From an uncultured Collinsella sp. (lineage in GTDB: Bacteria > Actinomycetota > Coriobacteriia > Coriobacteriales > Coriobacteriaceae), in contig UROO01000007.1 of the NCBI GenBank assembly GCA_900549555.1, forward strand, positions 1 to 39,057: DNA of 39,057 nt. Direction: 5' to 3'. Numbering within the stretch: position 1 is the stretch's first letter; each line of letters starts with the position of its first letter. The notes below the pieces were generated by a model that worked only from the letters and a program-made list of their open reading frames with translations, was not told the origin of the DNA and did not search any database. The translations under genes were made by a program, and so were the position numbers. Below are positions 8,834 to 16,045 of the stretch, one piece after another.

Positions 8834-9925
8834 ATGAAGAAGAACAAGAACTATGTGGACCTGAAGGACCAGCCGGTTCCCGAGGGCCAGCATCTACTCG
8901 AGGTCGATGACCTTAAGATGTATTTCCATACCGAGGATGGCGTCGTTCGCGCTGTCGACGGTGTGTCCTATACGCTCGATCGTGGCGAGACCCTGGGCGT
9001 CGTCGGCGAGTCCGGCTCCGGTAAGTCCGTGACCGCCATGACCATCATGGGCCTCATCTCGATGCCTCCGGGAAAGATCGAGGGCGGCGACGTTCGCTAT
9101 CGCGGTCGCTCCATCCTCGAGATGACCGAGGAAGAGATGCAGCACATTCGCGGTAACGACATCGCGATGATCTTCCAGGATCCTATGACCTCCTTGAACC
9201 CGGTCTATAAGATCGGCAAGCAGGTGGGCGAGGGCCTTCGTCTGCACCGTGGTTACTCCAAGCAGGAGGCGCTCAAGCGCGCCACCGAGCTTTTGGACCT
9301 CGTTGGCATTCCCGAGCCCGAGAAGCGCGTCAATGAGTATCCGCATCAGTTCTCTGGCGGTATGCGTCAGCGCGTCATGATTGCCATGGCCCTTGCCTGC
9401 GATCCCGATATTCTGATTGCCGACGAGCCCACGACTGCCCTGGACGTTACCATTCAGGCTCAGATTATTGAGCTTATGCAGGAAATGCAGGAGAAGAACG
9501 GCAACGCCATCATCATGATTACCCATGACCTGGGCGTCGTCGCCGATATGGCCGATAAGATCATGGTTATGTACGCCGGCCGTCCCGTCGAGTTCGGTAC
9601 TGCTGAGGAAATCTTCTACGAGAGCCGCCACCCCTATACCTGGGGCCTTATCCGCTCCATCCCGGAGCAGGCCATCGATGAGAAGAAGCCGCTTACGCCG
9701 ATTCACGGCAACCCGCCTTCGCTCATGAACCTGCCCGAGGGCTGCGTGTTCTCGCCTCGTTGCCCCTATGCAACCGATAAGTGCCGCAAGCAGCGCCCCG
9801 AGCGTGTTGTCACCGAGTCCGGCCACTATTCTGCGTGCCATTATTCCGGTGACCCCGAGTTCCTTAAGAACGCTCCCGAGACGTCTCGTACGCGCAAGGA
9901 TTCCAAGAAGGGAGGCGAGGCGTAA
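8834..9925 (+). CDS. oppD: Oligopeptide ABC transporter ATP-binding protein OppD
   Basis: This 363-residue cytoplasmic ATPase is one of the two motors of the Opp importer. It has Walker A GESGSGKS, Q-loop FQDPMTSLNP, signature FSGGMRQRV, Walker B ILIADEPTTALD and the switch histidine in MITHDLGVV. The C-terminal oligopeptide-family extension is present, with HPYTWGLIRSIP and the Cys-containing GCVFSPRCPYATDKC; this cysteine cluster is associated with an Fe-S site in some members. The last residues are Lys/Arg-rich (TSRTRKDSKKGG). oppF begins at the base after its stop codon. Confidence 0.95.
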   Translation: MKKNKNYVDLKDQPVPEGQHLLEVDDLKMYFHTEDGVVRAVDGVSYTLDRGETLGVVGESGSGKSVTAMTIMGLISMPPGKIEGGDVRYRGRSILEMTEEEMQHIRGNDIAMIFQDPMTSLNPVYKIGKQVGEGLRLHRGYSKQEALKRATELLDLVGIPEPEKRVNEYPHQFSGGMRQRVMIAMALACDPDILIADEPTTALDVTIQAQIIELMQEMQEKNGNAIIMITHDLGVVADMADKIMVMYAGRPVEFGTAEEIFYESRHPYTWGLIRSIPEQAIDEKKPLTPIHGNPPSLMNLPEGCVFSPRCPYATDKCRKQRPERVVTESGHYSACHYSGDPEFLKNAPETSRTRKDSKKGGEA

Positions 9926-10954
9926 ATGGCAGACAATAACGAGCGCACTCCGCTGCTGAAGGTCGAGCACCTCTCCAAGGAGTTCCCCGCAGAGTCCGGC
10001 ATGTTCGCCAAGCGTTTTTCCAAGCGCGTCGTCTCTGCTGTAAACGACATCTCTTTTGAGATTTATCCTGGCGAGACCTTTGGTCTGGTTGGCGAGTCTG
10101 GTTGCGGTAAGTCCACCACGGGCCGCACTATCATGCGTCTGACCAAGCCGACTGCCGGTAAGGTATTTTTCCAGGGCAAAGATGTTGCCGAGATGAGCAA
10201 GCATGAGATCAAGGACATGCGTCGCGAGATGCAGTTTATCTTCCAGGATCCTTATGCTTCGCTCAACCCTCGTATGACCATCGGCGAGATTGTCTCCGAG
10301 CCCATGACCATTCATGGTGTGGGTACCAAGGAGGAGCGCATTGAGCGCGTCCGTGAGCTTCTCGACGTCGTTGGACTGAACCCCGAGCACATCAACCGCT
10401 ATCCGCATGAGTTCTCGGGCGGCCAGCGTCAGCGTGTCGGTATTGCCCGCGCTTTTGCGCTGAAGCCCAAGCTGATTATCTGTGACGAGCCGGTATCCGC
10501 TCTGGATGTGTCCATTCAGGCCCAGGTTCTGAACCTGCTCAAGGAACTGCAGGACAAGTTCGGTACCGCGTATCTGTTTATCGCACACGACCTGTCCGTC
10601 GTACAGCACATCTCCGATCGCGTTGCCGTTATGTATCTGGGTAAGATGGTCGAGGTTTCGGACTGGAAGACGCTCTATAGCGAGCCTCACCATCCGTACA
10701 CGCAGTCGCTGCTGTCTGCCGTGCCGGTTCCCGATCCGGATATCCAGAAGACCCGTAAGCGCATCATCCTCGCTGGCGATCCGCCGTCGCCGCTGGATCC
10801 GCCGACCGGCTGCCGTTTCCACACGCGCTGCCCGATCGCTCAGGGTATCTGCTCCGAGAAGCTGCCCGAGTTTAAGGAAGTTGCACCGGGTCACTGCTGC
10901 GCCTGCCACTTCGCGGAGCCGTTCCCGATCAAGGAATCGCACATCGACCTGTAG
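9926..10954 (+). CDS. oppF: Oligopeptide ABC transporter ATP-binding protein OppF
   Basis: This 342-residue second ATPase pairs with OppD. It shows Walker A GESGCGKS, Q-loop FQDPYASLNP, signature FSGGQRQRV, Walker B LIICDEPVSALD and switch FIAHDLSVV. The C-terminal family extension has HPYTQSLLSAVPVPDP and GCRFHTRCPIAQGIC. The ATG abuts the oppD stop. It is the last gene of the opp operon. The transcript runs into the very long hairpin beginning 16 bases after the stop rather than into an ordinary terminator. Confidence 0.95.
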   Translation: MADNNERTPLLKVEHLSKEFPAESGMFAKRFSKRVVSAVNDISFEIYPGETFGLVGESGCGKSTTGRTIMRLTKPTAGKVFFQGKDVAEMSKHEIKDMRREMQFIFQDPYASLNPRMTIGEIVSEPMTIHGVGTKEERIERVRELLDVVGLNPEHINRYPHEFSGGQRQRVGIARAFALKPKLIICDEPVSALDVSIQAQVLNLLKELQDKFGTAYLFIAHDLSVVQHISDRVAVMYLGKMVEVSDWKTLYSEPHHPYTQSLLSAVPVPDPDIQKTRKRIILAGDPPSPLDPPTGCRFHTRCPIAQGICSEKLPEFKEVAPGHCCACHFAEPFPIKESHIDL

Positions 10955-10970
10955 TCGGTTGTTATCGTTC

Positions 10971-11102
10971 GGGCCCGTGCTGGACTTAGTTTTCAGAACG
11001 TCCTCGACCATGGAAACCCCCTTATCCTGCTCCTTCGGAGCTGCGGATAAGGGGGTTTCCTGGTCTGCGGAATGTTCTGAAAACTAAGTCCAGCACGGGC
11101 CC
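10971..11102. repeat. Long nested hairpin 1 (29-bp perfect arms) after oppF
   Basis: The outer arms 10971-10999 and 11074-11102 are perfect reverse complements of exactly 29 bp. Inside lie a mostly unpaired 12-13 base segment on each side (with a GACCA/TGGTC pairing), a second perfect 16-bp stem (11012-11027 with 11045-11060) and a small apical stem (11029-11033 with 11037-11041). The whole 132-base region can fold into one rod in either strand. No T tract adjoins the arms, so it is not a standard terminator. The sequence is unlike that of hairpins 2 and 3. Confidence 0.9.
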
Positions 11103-11166
11103 TGCGGTAACTCGGCAGGGGTGTGCGATTCCCTGATCGCTCACTTAATCTAATGGGAAAGATAGT

Positions 11167-11195
11167 GAGGCCGGAGCTTTAGCTCCGGCCTCCTT
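11167..11195 (+). terminator. 12-bp palindromic hairpin, possible terminator
   Basis: A perfect 12-bp stem (11167-11178 with 11181-11192) has only two bases between the arms, followed by CTTATATA rather than a clean T tract. It may be the terminator proper for the opp operon. Confidence 0.5.
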
Positions 11196-11202
11196 ATATA
11201 AG

Positions 11203-11221
11203 GGCTCGGCAAAGCCGAGCC
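11203..11221. repeat. Short inverted repeat
   Basis: An 8-bp perfect stem (11203-11210 with 11214-11221) with loop AAA lies 10 bases after the preceding hairpin. Its role is unknown; it belongs to the unusually hairpin-dense stretch 10971-11407. Confidence 0.6.
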
Positions 11222-11282
11222 AACAAATTTGTATCAGCCCCCAGAACATGTTTGAGAACTGTGCCTGAAGTACGTATTTGCA

Positions 11283-11407
11283 GGCCCCGAATCGGTGTTG
11301 CCTCCCGGCGCATTCCGCAGGGGGAGCGATATTTTGCAGCACGAAGTGCGTAGCAAAATATCGCTCATGCCCGAGGACGCGCCGGGAGGCAACACCGATT
11401 CGGGGCC
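11283..11407. repeat. Long nested hairpin 2 (29-bp perfect arms)
   Basis: The outer arms 11283-11311 and 11379-11407 are perfect reverse complements of exactly 29 bp. Then come 12 unpaired bases on each side, a perfect 14-bp AT-rich inner stem (11324-11337 with 11353-11366) and a 4-bp apical stem (11339-11342 with 11346-11349, loop GAA). The layout matches hairpin 1 closely, but the sequence is different. It ends 38 bases before the tRNA-Leu promoter element. Confidence 0.9.
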
Positions 11408-11445
11408 GGACATTAGCGTCTACCAGCGCATTTACAAATTCGTAA

Positions 11446-11494
11446 ACTTTTTTGAAAAAAGTGCTTGCACAGTTCTCGAATCATAGGTTATTAT
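11446..11494 (+). promoter_or_regulatory. tRNA-Leu promoter with palindromic upstream element
   Basis: The 17-base palindrome ACTTTTTTGAAAAAAGT (11446-11462) is followed two bases later by -35 TTGCAC (11465-11470), an 18-base spacer and -10 TATTAT (11489-11494). The same palindrome sits at the same distance from the -35 box of tRNA-Gly 1. Confidence 0.8.
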
Positions 11495-11551
11495 CTTCCT
11501 CGTTGAACGCGCGGGTCCAACAAAACGAGCTGCGAATCAACAACATAGCAT

Positions 11552-11641
11552 GTCGGAGTGGCGGAATTGGCAGACGCGCTAGCTTGAGGTGCTAGTGACC
11601 GCTTTTTGGTCATGCGGGTTCAAGTCCCGCCTCCGACACCA
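11552..11641 (+). tRNA. tRNA-Leu (anticodon GAG)
   Basis: The acceptor stem GTCGGAG (11552-11558) pairs with CTCCGAC (11631-11637), and CCA is encoded (11639-11641). The anticodon loop TTGAGGT lies between CTAGC and GCTAG, giving anticodon GAG for CUC/CUU. The long variable arm (GACCGCTTTTTGGTC) is typical of class II tRNA-Leu. The T arm GCGGGTTCAAGTCCCGC is intact. Confidence 0.96.
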
Positions 11642-11652
11642 TCGCATTTGAG

Positions 11653-11675
11653 AAGCCTCTTCGGAGGCTTTTTTG
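11653..11675 (+). terminator. tRNA-Leu terminator
   Basis: A 7-bp stem (11653-11659 with 11664-11670) with a TTCG loop is followed by a run of T to 11675. Confidence 0.9.
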
Positions 11676-11700
11676 TTACCGATAGACGGTGAGGTCCACG

Positions 11701-14046
11701 ATGGAAACGCTTGAGCGCAACGAGTGGGCAGACGTTGCCCAACTGGTCGAGATCACGAGCGATGCTGTCATCATCTGTGAGCTCGACGGAACCATTCTGC
11801 ATGTGAATAATCGTTTGCTCGACCTGATGTGCGAGGAGCGCACTGACGTCATCGGCGGTGATGTCAAAGACGTTCTGTACTCGTCTGCCTTTGAGCGCGC
11901 GACCGAACATCGTCTGCCGTTTGAGACCGATGGCTCCGAGAGCGAGCTGATGCTCAAGCTGAGCGACGGGTCTTTTATTCCCGTCTTGGTTCGCGCGGGC
12001 TCCGTTACGCCTCCGCGTATCTTTGGACGTCGTGCACCGCGTGTCCTGGTGGCGCTTCACAGCATCGAAGAGCAGTATTCCCACGATCGTCAGCTCAAAC
12101 GCGCGCTATCGGAGCTTAGGGTGGCGAATAAACGCCTTTCGGGCACCCTTTCGGTCATTATGAGTACTGTGGGCTCCGATGAGCTCCCCAGCTTGCTCGA
12201 TACCGTTTTGAATCAGCTCGTTGGAACGCTCGATGCCTCCGGTGCGGCTATCTATTTTTCCGAGAGTGGCGGCTTTAAGCTCCGCGGTGTTTCTAAGGAG
12301 CTTGAGGACAGCTATCTGCCCGAGTTTATGCCGTACGGCGCGGGCATTCCGACCTACGTGCTTCGCGAGTCGCGTGCCTGTCGCCTGTCGATTCAGCAGG
12401 ACCTTGAGGGCGACCGGGTTGCTTCGGGCATGTTCATGGATTTGGACAATCGTTCCAAGCACTTGCTGCGCGTGCAGGATATGCCCCCGTATCGCAGCGA
12501 GATCTGTCTTCCCGTGTTTTACGGCACGCAGGTCCTTGGCGTGTTGGAAGTTGGCTGGAAACGTCCCCAGGCGCCACTTGCCTATGACGTTAACGTACTC
12601 GAGGTCATCTGCGATTACCTGTCTATTCAGCTGGTCGGCATGGCGTCGAGCTTACGTTCGCGCCGCACGGCGGAGCTCGGCCGCTCACTCAATTTGCTGC
12701 GCGACGAACTGTTTACCTATCTCGATGATCCCGTTGCCGCTTCGCGAGCGGTGTCGACGGAAATCTGCACGGTGCTCAATTGTCATTTCTGCCCCGTGGA
12801 ATATGATGCGGGCCTCGAAACCTATGTCATCGATTTTGAGGGCGGCAGTCGTGTGGCGCTGCCGGACGATCCGGAGTCACTCTTCTTTTCTGTCACGGCG
12901 CCAGCAGCGCGCCTGGGGGCAGCCCCCGACGGGTTTGAGACATCGGTGTTGGGCGGGACGAGCGCTGACGACCTCAAGCACGTGCGCCTTACACGTGTGG
13001 ACGAATCCACGTCTATGGGTGCATGGTTGAGGGCCCACGGCCTACCGTGTCAGGGACTTTATGTCGACTCCGGCATCGAAGCGGGGCACTACCACTCGGA
13101 AGCGGATGGCAAACGAAGCAACGATGCGATCGTTCCCGCTGATATCGCCAAGGGGCCGACGAGGCGCGCTTTGCTGCTCCGCGATGGCAGCCAAGAACCA
13201 ATTGACGACCTTGAATACGACTACCTGGTGCATCTGGCGCATGACTTTGAGCTGATCTATGAAGGCGAGTCTCAAAAGCGCGAAGAGCGCCATATCGCTC
13301 AGACGCTTCAGATTGGCATGAGAAATTCGCTTGGTGACGTTCCGGGCATTGCAACCGATTCGGTATATCTATCGGCAACGAATTCTGCGTTGGTCGGCGG
13401 TGACTTCTATACGCTTGTCCGTCTTCCCGACGATTGTGCCGTAATGATTTTGGGCGATGTATCCGGCAAGGGGATTGAGGCGGCGTCGATGTCGGCGCTC
13501 GTCAAGACGGCGCTGACGGCCTATGCCTGGGAGGGTGCGGGGCCTGCTCGCATGGCCCGCTCGCTCAACAGCATGCTCATGGGCTTTTCGAGGGTCGAGA
13601 CGTTTGTGACGGCGTTTATCGCCAAGATCGATCTTAAAGCCGGACGCGCTACCTATTGCTCGGCGGGACATCCTCCCACTATGGTCATTAGGCCGTCGTC
13701 GACGCCGCGTGACGGCGGCGAGACCTGCGGGGGAGAAGTGGAGCTCCTTGGGTGCCAATCGGGCGTGATCGGTGCCTTTGAGAGCATGGTCTACGAGACG
13801 GGCGTGTTTACATTCGCTCCTGGTGACATGCTATTTATGTATACCGACGGAACAATCGAAGCACGTGATCGCTCGGGTGCTTTCTTTGGCGAACAACGCC
13901 TTCGCGACCTTCTGCTCTCTGTCTCGGGTGAGGGTGTATCGGGAATCTGCGGTAAGGTCTTGGGAGAGCTTGACCGCTTTACGGAGTCGGCGCTGGACGA
14001 TGACATCGCGCTGGTTTCCCTTGAGTTTTTACGGGGTCGATCGTAG
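11701..14046 (+). CDS. PAS-GAF-PP2C (SpoIIE/RsbU-type) serine phosphatase
   Basis: This protein of about 781 residues is a sensor-coupled protein-serine phosphatase. A PAS-like domain covers about residues 8-110 (DAVIICELDGTILHVNNRLLDLM). A GAF-like domain follows at about 145-310 (SLLDTVLNQLVGTLDASGAAIYF ... GVLEVGW), then a less clear linker or second sensor region to about 530. The C-terminal PP2C domain carries ALVGGDFYTLVRL, ILGDVSGKGIEAASMSALVK and FMYTDGTIEARDRSGAFFGEQRL, with metal-binding aspartates intact. No transmembrane segment is evident. The ATG at 11701 has GTGAGG upstream; an in-frame GTG at 11689 is an alternative. The likely substrate is a phosphorylated STAS protein, and a STAS-HATPase gene follows directly. 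Confidence 0.9.
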   Translation: METLERNEWADVAQLVEITSDAVIICELDGTILHVNNRLLDLMCEERTDVIGGDVKDVLYSSAFERATEHRLPFETDGSESELMLKLSDGSFIPVLVRAGSVTPPRIFGRRAPRVLVALHSIEEQYSHDRQLKRALSELRVANKRLSGTLSVIMSTVGSDELPSLLDTVLNQLVGTLDASGAAIYFSESGGFKLRGVSKELEDSYLPEFMPYGAGIPTYVLRESRACRLSIQQDLEGDRVASGMFMDLDNRSKHLLRVQDMPPYRSEICLPVFYGTQVLGVLEVGWKRPQAPLAYDVNVLEVICDYLSIQLVGMASSLRSRRTAELGRSLNLLRDELFTYLDDPVAASRAVSTEICTVLNCHFCPVEYDAGLETYVIDFEGGSRVALPDDPESLFFSVTAPAARLGAAPDGFETSVLGGTSADDLKHVRLTRVDESTSMGAWLRAHGLPCQGLYVDSGIEAGHYHSEADGKRSNDAIVPADIAKGPTRRALLLRDGSQEPIDDLEYDYLVHLAHDFELIYEGESQKREERHIAQTLQIGMRNSLGDVPGIATDSVYLSATNSALVGGDFYTLVRLPDDCAVMILGDVSGKGIEAASMSALVKTALTAYAWEGAGPARMARSLNSMLMGFSRVETFVTAFIAKIDLKAGRATYCSAGHPPTMVIRPSSTPRDGGETCGGEVELLGCQSGVIGAFESMVYETGVFTFAPGDMLFMYTDGTIEARDRSGAFFGEQRLRDLLLSVSGEGVSGICGKVLGELDRFTESALDDDIALVSLEFLRGRS

Positions 14047-14127
14047 GCCGCGATGCTTGACGGGCAAAATCTGCGCTGTTACAGATACGTATGCATCGAG
14101 CGAGCTCTTTTGGGGAACCATGGTCGT

Positions 14128-14874
14128 ATGAATGAGTGGAATGACATAGCGGTTCTGACGCCACCGGGTGATGTCGACATCGCCTCGGTGTCCGTGCTGC
14201 GCCGACGGTTGGATAATTTGATCGACCGGGGCGTGCGTCGCGTTGTCATCAATTGCCAGGCTGTGGGCTTTATCGACTCGACGGGTTTGGCGTTTTTGCT
14301 TACACGTGCCAGAGAGCTCATGAGGCGAGAGGGCCTGCTTTCGCTCGTTAACGCCTCCGATGAGGTCGTTCGCTTTTTGGAGATTGCCCGACTTGTCGAC
14401 ATCCTTCATGTTGCGGGTCCGGCGCGTGAGTCGATTCCCGCCATTCCGGTGGGAGAGTTGCCACGATGGAGCAAGAGCATCGAAGTGCAGCGAGGTATCG
14501 AGAATCTCCCGTATTATCGGCACCGTGTGGCCGAGCTTCTCGAATCACTTCCCCTGAGGCGTGATGAACGTTATGACGTCGCATTGGCGCTGGGGGAGGC
14601 ATTGGGTAACGCGTATGACCATGCGGGCGGTGTTGGCTGTATCCTGACGGTTCAGGCCTACGGGGACCGTGTTGTGCTCGAGGTGCTTGATCGGGGCGCT
14701 GGCTATTCTATCGATGGGGCGAGCGAGCCGGTGGCATCCGAGGAACGCGGACGTGGTATCAAGCTTATGCGCATGCTCGTCGATAATGTGGAGGTTACCC
14801 GTCGCACGGATGGTGCCGGCACACGCGTTCGGATGGTGAAGCTGTTTAGCTCGGCATTGGAATCGTGCGCTTAG
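14128..14874 (+). CDS. Fused STAS (anti-anti-sigma) and HATPase (anti-sigma kinase-like) protein
   Basis: This 248-residue protein joins two partners of a partner switch that are normally separate. The N-terminal STAS domain (about 5-100) has the RsbV/SpoIIAA-type motif GFIDSTGLAFLL with the phosphorylatable Ser. The C-terminal RsbW/SpoIIAB-type ATPase domain (about 130-240) has the N box EALGNAYDHAGG, the G1 motif DRGAGYS and the G2 region RGRGIKLMRM. An in-frame ATG at 14053 would add 25 residues. I prefer 14128 because the STAS domain starts there and GGGGA lies upstream, but this is uncertain. It follows the PP2C phosphatase gene by 81 bases, or only 6 if the early start is used. No sigma-factor gene is visible. 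Confidence 0.85.
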   Translation: MNEWNDIAVLTPPGDVDIASVSVLRRRLDNLIDRGVRRVVINCQAVGFIDSTGLAFLLTRARELMRREGLLSLVNASDEVVRFLEIARLVDILHVAGPARESIPAIPVGELPRWSKSIEVQRGIENLPYYRHRVAELLESLPLRRDERYDVALALGEALGNAYDHAGGVGCILTVQAYGDRVVLEVLDRGAGYSIDGASEPVASEERGRGIKLMRMLVDNVEVTRRTDGAGTRVRMVKLFSSALESCA

Positions 14875-14919
14875 CGCTTTGGGTTGACATGATTTCCCTG
14901 CGTGAACTTGCTTTGAGCA

Positions 14920-14967
14920 ACTTTTTTGAAAAAAGTACTTGCGTCTTTTGGATAACTCGCGTAAATT
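14920..14967 (+). promoter_or_regulatory. tRNA-Gly 1 promoter with palindromic upstream element
   Basis: ACTTTTTTGAAAAAAGT (14920-14936), identical to the element before tRNA-Leu, is followed two bases later by -35 TTGCGT (14939-14944), a 17-base spacer and -10 TAAATT (14962-14967). Confidence 0.8.
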
Positions 14968-14979
14968 AATAACCCGCAA

Positions 14980-15055
14980 GCGGACATGGCTCAGTTGGTA
15001 GAGCACAACCTTGCCAAGGTTGGGGTCGCGGGTTCGAGCCCCGTTGTCCGCTCCA
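14980..15055 (+). tRNA. tRNA-Gly (anticodon GCC), copy 1
   Basis: The gene is 76 bases long with encoded CCA. Acceptor GCGGACA (14980-14986) pairs with TGTCCGC (15045-15051). Anticodon loop TTGCCAA gives GCC. It is identical to copy 2 at 15531. Confidence 0.97.
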
Positions 15056-15056
15056 A

Positions 15057-15243
15057 GCGCAACAGCCCGACTACCACGGTAGCCGGGCTTTTTCGTACCC
15101 ATAGCATGGGCTCGAACCCGAGAGGGAGCGAGCGTTAAGCAAACGCGGAGCGTTTGTAGCGAGCTGGCGAGGTCGCCGGCAGGTGGCCGAAGTCGGTGCG
15201 GATCCGCGAAGCGGATACGCGGACGCCCCGTTGTCCGCTCCAA
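15057..15243. mobile_element. Short segment flanked by tRNA-Gly 3'-end direct repeats (insertion remnant?)
   Basis: The 19 bases gccccgttgtccgctccaa at the end of tRNA-Gly 1 (15038-15056) recur at 15225-15243, 187 bases on. The segment between holds a terminator, a reverse-complement copy of the T-arm core (GGGCTCGAACCC, 15109-15120) and small stem-loops (CAAACGC/GCGTTTG, ATCCGC/GCGGAT). A second terminator follows the right repeat, as if it were the original tRNA terminator. This is the pattern left by integration at a tRNA 3' end. No integrase or coding frame is present, so partial tRNA duplication is an alternative. Confidence 0.5.
15064..15093 (+). terminator. Terminator after tRNA-Gly 1
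   Basis: The stem AGCCCG/CGGGCT continues into CTAC/GTAG with a small loop (15064-15089) and is followed by T residues. Confidence 0.85.
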
Positions 15244-15250
15244 CTATCTT

Positions 15251-15278
15251 ACGCGGTTCTAACAAACCGCGTTTTTTG
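15251..15278 (+). terminator. Second terminator, after the repeated tRNA 3' end
   Basis: A perfect 8-bp stem (15251-15258 with 15265-15272) leads directly into five or more T residues. It sits 8 bases after the duplicated tRNA-Gly 3' end and looks like the ancestral tRNA terminator displaced from its gene. Confidence 0.85.
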
Positions 15279-15288
15279 TTGACGCTGC

Positions 15289-15388
15289 GCGGGCTCCGGG
15301 TGCCCCATCTTGCCCCTCAATCGTCGGTCGCGTACATAAAGTACGCTTCCCTCCTCTTTCGCGGCAACCTGGGGCACCCGGAGCCCGC
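15289..15388. repeat. Long nested hairpin 5 between the tRNA-Gly genes
   Basis: A perfect 19-bp outer stem (15289-15307 with 15370-15388), a 2x2 mismatch and a further 5 bp (15310-15314 with 15363-15367) bring the arm to 26 positions. An unpaired stretch and an inner 6-bp hairpin GCGTAC/GTACGC (15330-15335 with 15341-15346) complete it. The layout is the same type as hairpins 1 and 2, with a different sequence. Confidence 0.85.
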
Positions 15389-15459
15389 TCGCTGTTGTGG
15401 CCGGGGGAGTGGGTCATCAGTTCTTTTTGCCTGATTGGTCAATCCGTTCCAGAGGCTCG

Positions 15460-15518
15460 AACTATTTTCAAATTATTCGAAAATAGTTCTTGCATTCGGG
15501 GCGATCATCCCGTATATT
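15460..15518 (+). promoter_or_regulatory. tRNA-Gly 2/tRNA-Val promoter with upstream inverted repeat
   Basis: The inverted repeat AACTATTTTC/GAAAATAGTT (15460-15469 with 15479-15488) stands one base before -35 TTGCAT (15490-15495). A 17-base spacer and -10 TATATT (15513-15518) follow. It is a variant of the palindrome found before the other two tRNA promoters. Confidence 0.8.
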
Positions 15519-15530
15519 AAATCCTCGCAG

Positions 15531-15606
15531 GCGGACATGGCTCAGTTGGTAGAGCACAACCTTGCCAAGGTTGGGGTCGCGGGTTCGAGCCCCGTTGTCC
15601 GCTCCA
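15531..15606 (+). tRNA. tRNA-Gly (anticodon GCC), copy 2
   Basis: The gene is identical over 76 bases to the copy at 14980, including encoded CCA. It is co-transcribed with tRNA-Val 3 bases downstream. Confidence 0.97.
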
Positions 15607-15609
15607 TTT

Positions 15610-15684
15610 GGGCGTTTAGCTCAGGGGGAGAGCGCTTCCCTGACACGGAAGAGGTCAGAAGTTCAAATCTTCTAACGCCCACCA
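15610..15684 (+). tRNA. tRNA-Val (anticodon GAC)
   Basis: The gene is 75 bases long. Acceptor GGGCGTT (15610-15616) pairs with AACGCCC (15674-15680), with encoded CCA. The anticodon loop CTGACAC between CTTCC and GGAAG gives GAC. The T arm AGAAGTTCAAATCTTCT is intact. Confidence 0.96.
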
Positions 15685-15692
15685 AATGTTCG

Positions 15693-15730
15693 CAGCTCAG
15701 AGGCTTCGCCTCTGGGCTGTTTTGTTTTTT
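15693..15730 (+). terminator. Terminator after tRNA-Val
   Basis: A 12-position stem with one mismatch (15693-15704 with 15708-15719) is followed by TTTTGTTTTTT. Confidence 0.88.
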
Positions 15731-16045
15731 GCCACCAAGCGCGCCGCCAAATAAGTCATCAAATATTGATCCAAGGTCCGTACGCGATGGTCTTCGCATC
15801 CCGTAGGGGTGCCGGCAGATTGCATGTGTCCTGGCCCATCATGACCGCAACATGTTGGTCAAGGACAATCTTTTGGATTCTTTTGGCGTGAGCGGCTTGG
15901 TTTTGGTGCTATTTGGCGACGGCACGGTTGAGGGGGTTTCAAAACTGCTGTGCAGGTAGTTGGGTTGATAACGTTTTAGCAGTCTGCCAAGAGGCCTTCA
16001 TTTATAATGCGTCTGCAAATTGACCAATTGCTTTGACCTGCTGAA
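15731..16045. other. Gene-free stretch, nothing recognised
   Basis: About 315 bases between the tRNA-Val terminator and the nrdD control region. I found no convincing reading frame, tRNA, long hairpin or repeat. TTGACC at 16019 and 16033 lack a -10 at good spacing. Confidence 0.6.

Noticed and set aside
8894..11011. 705-residue minus-strand frame opposite oppD and oppF, and similar long frames opposite gpmI, oppA and nrdD
   Set aside because: These are mirror frames of well-identified genes and have no ribosome sites, no domain motifs and shadow-like composition.
10971..11407. Terminal inverted repeats of an insertion sequence, or an invertible promoter
   Set aside because: The space between the arms is under 80 bases and itself palindromic, no transposase or recombinase is near, no target-site duplication was seen, and no promoter lies between the arms.
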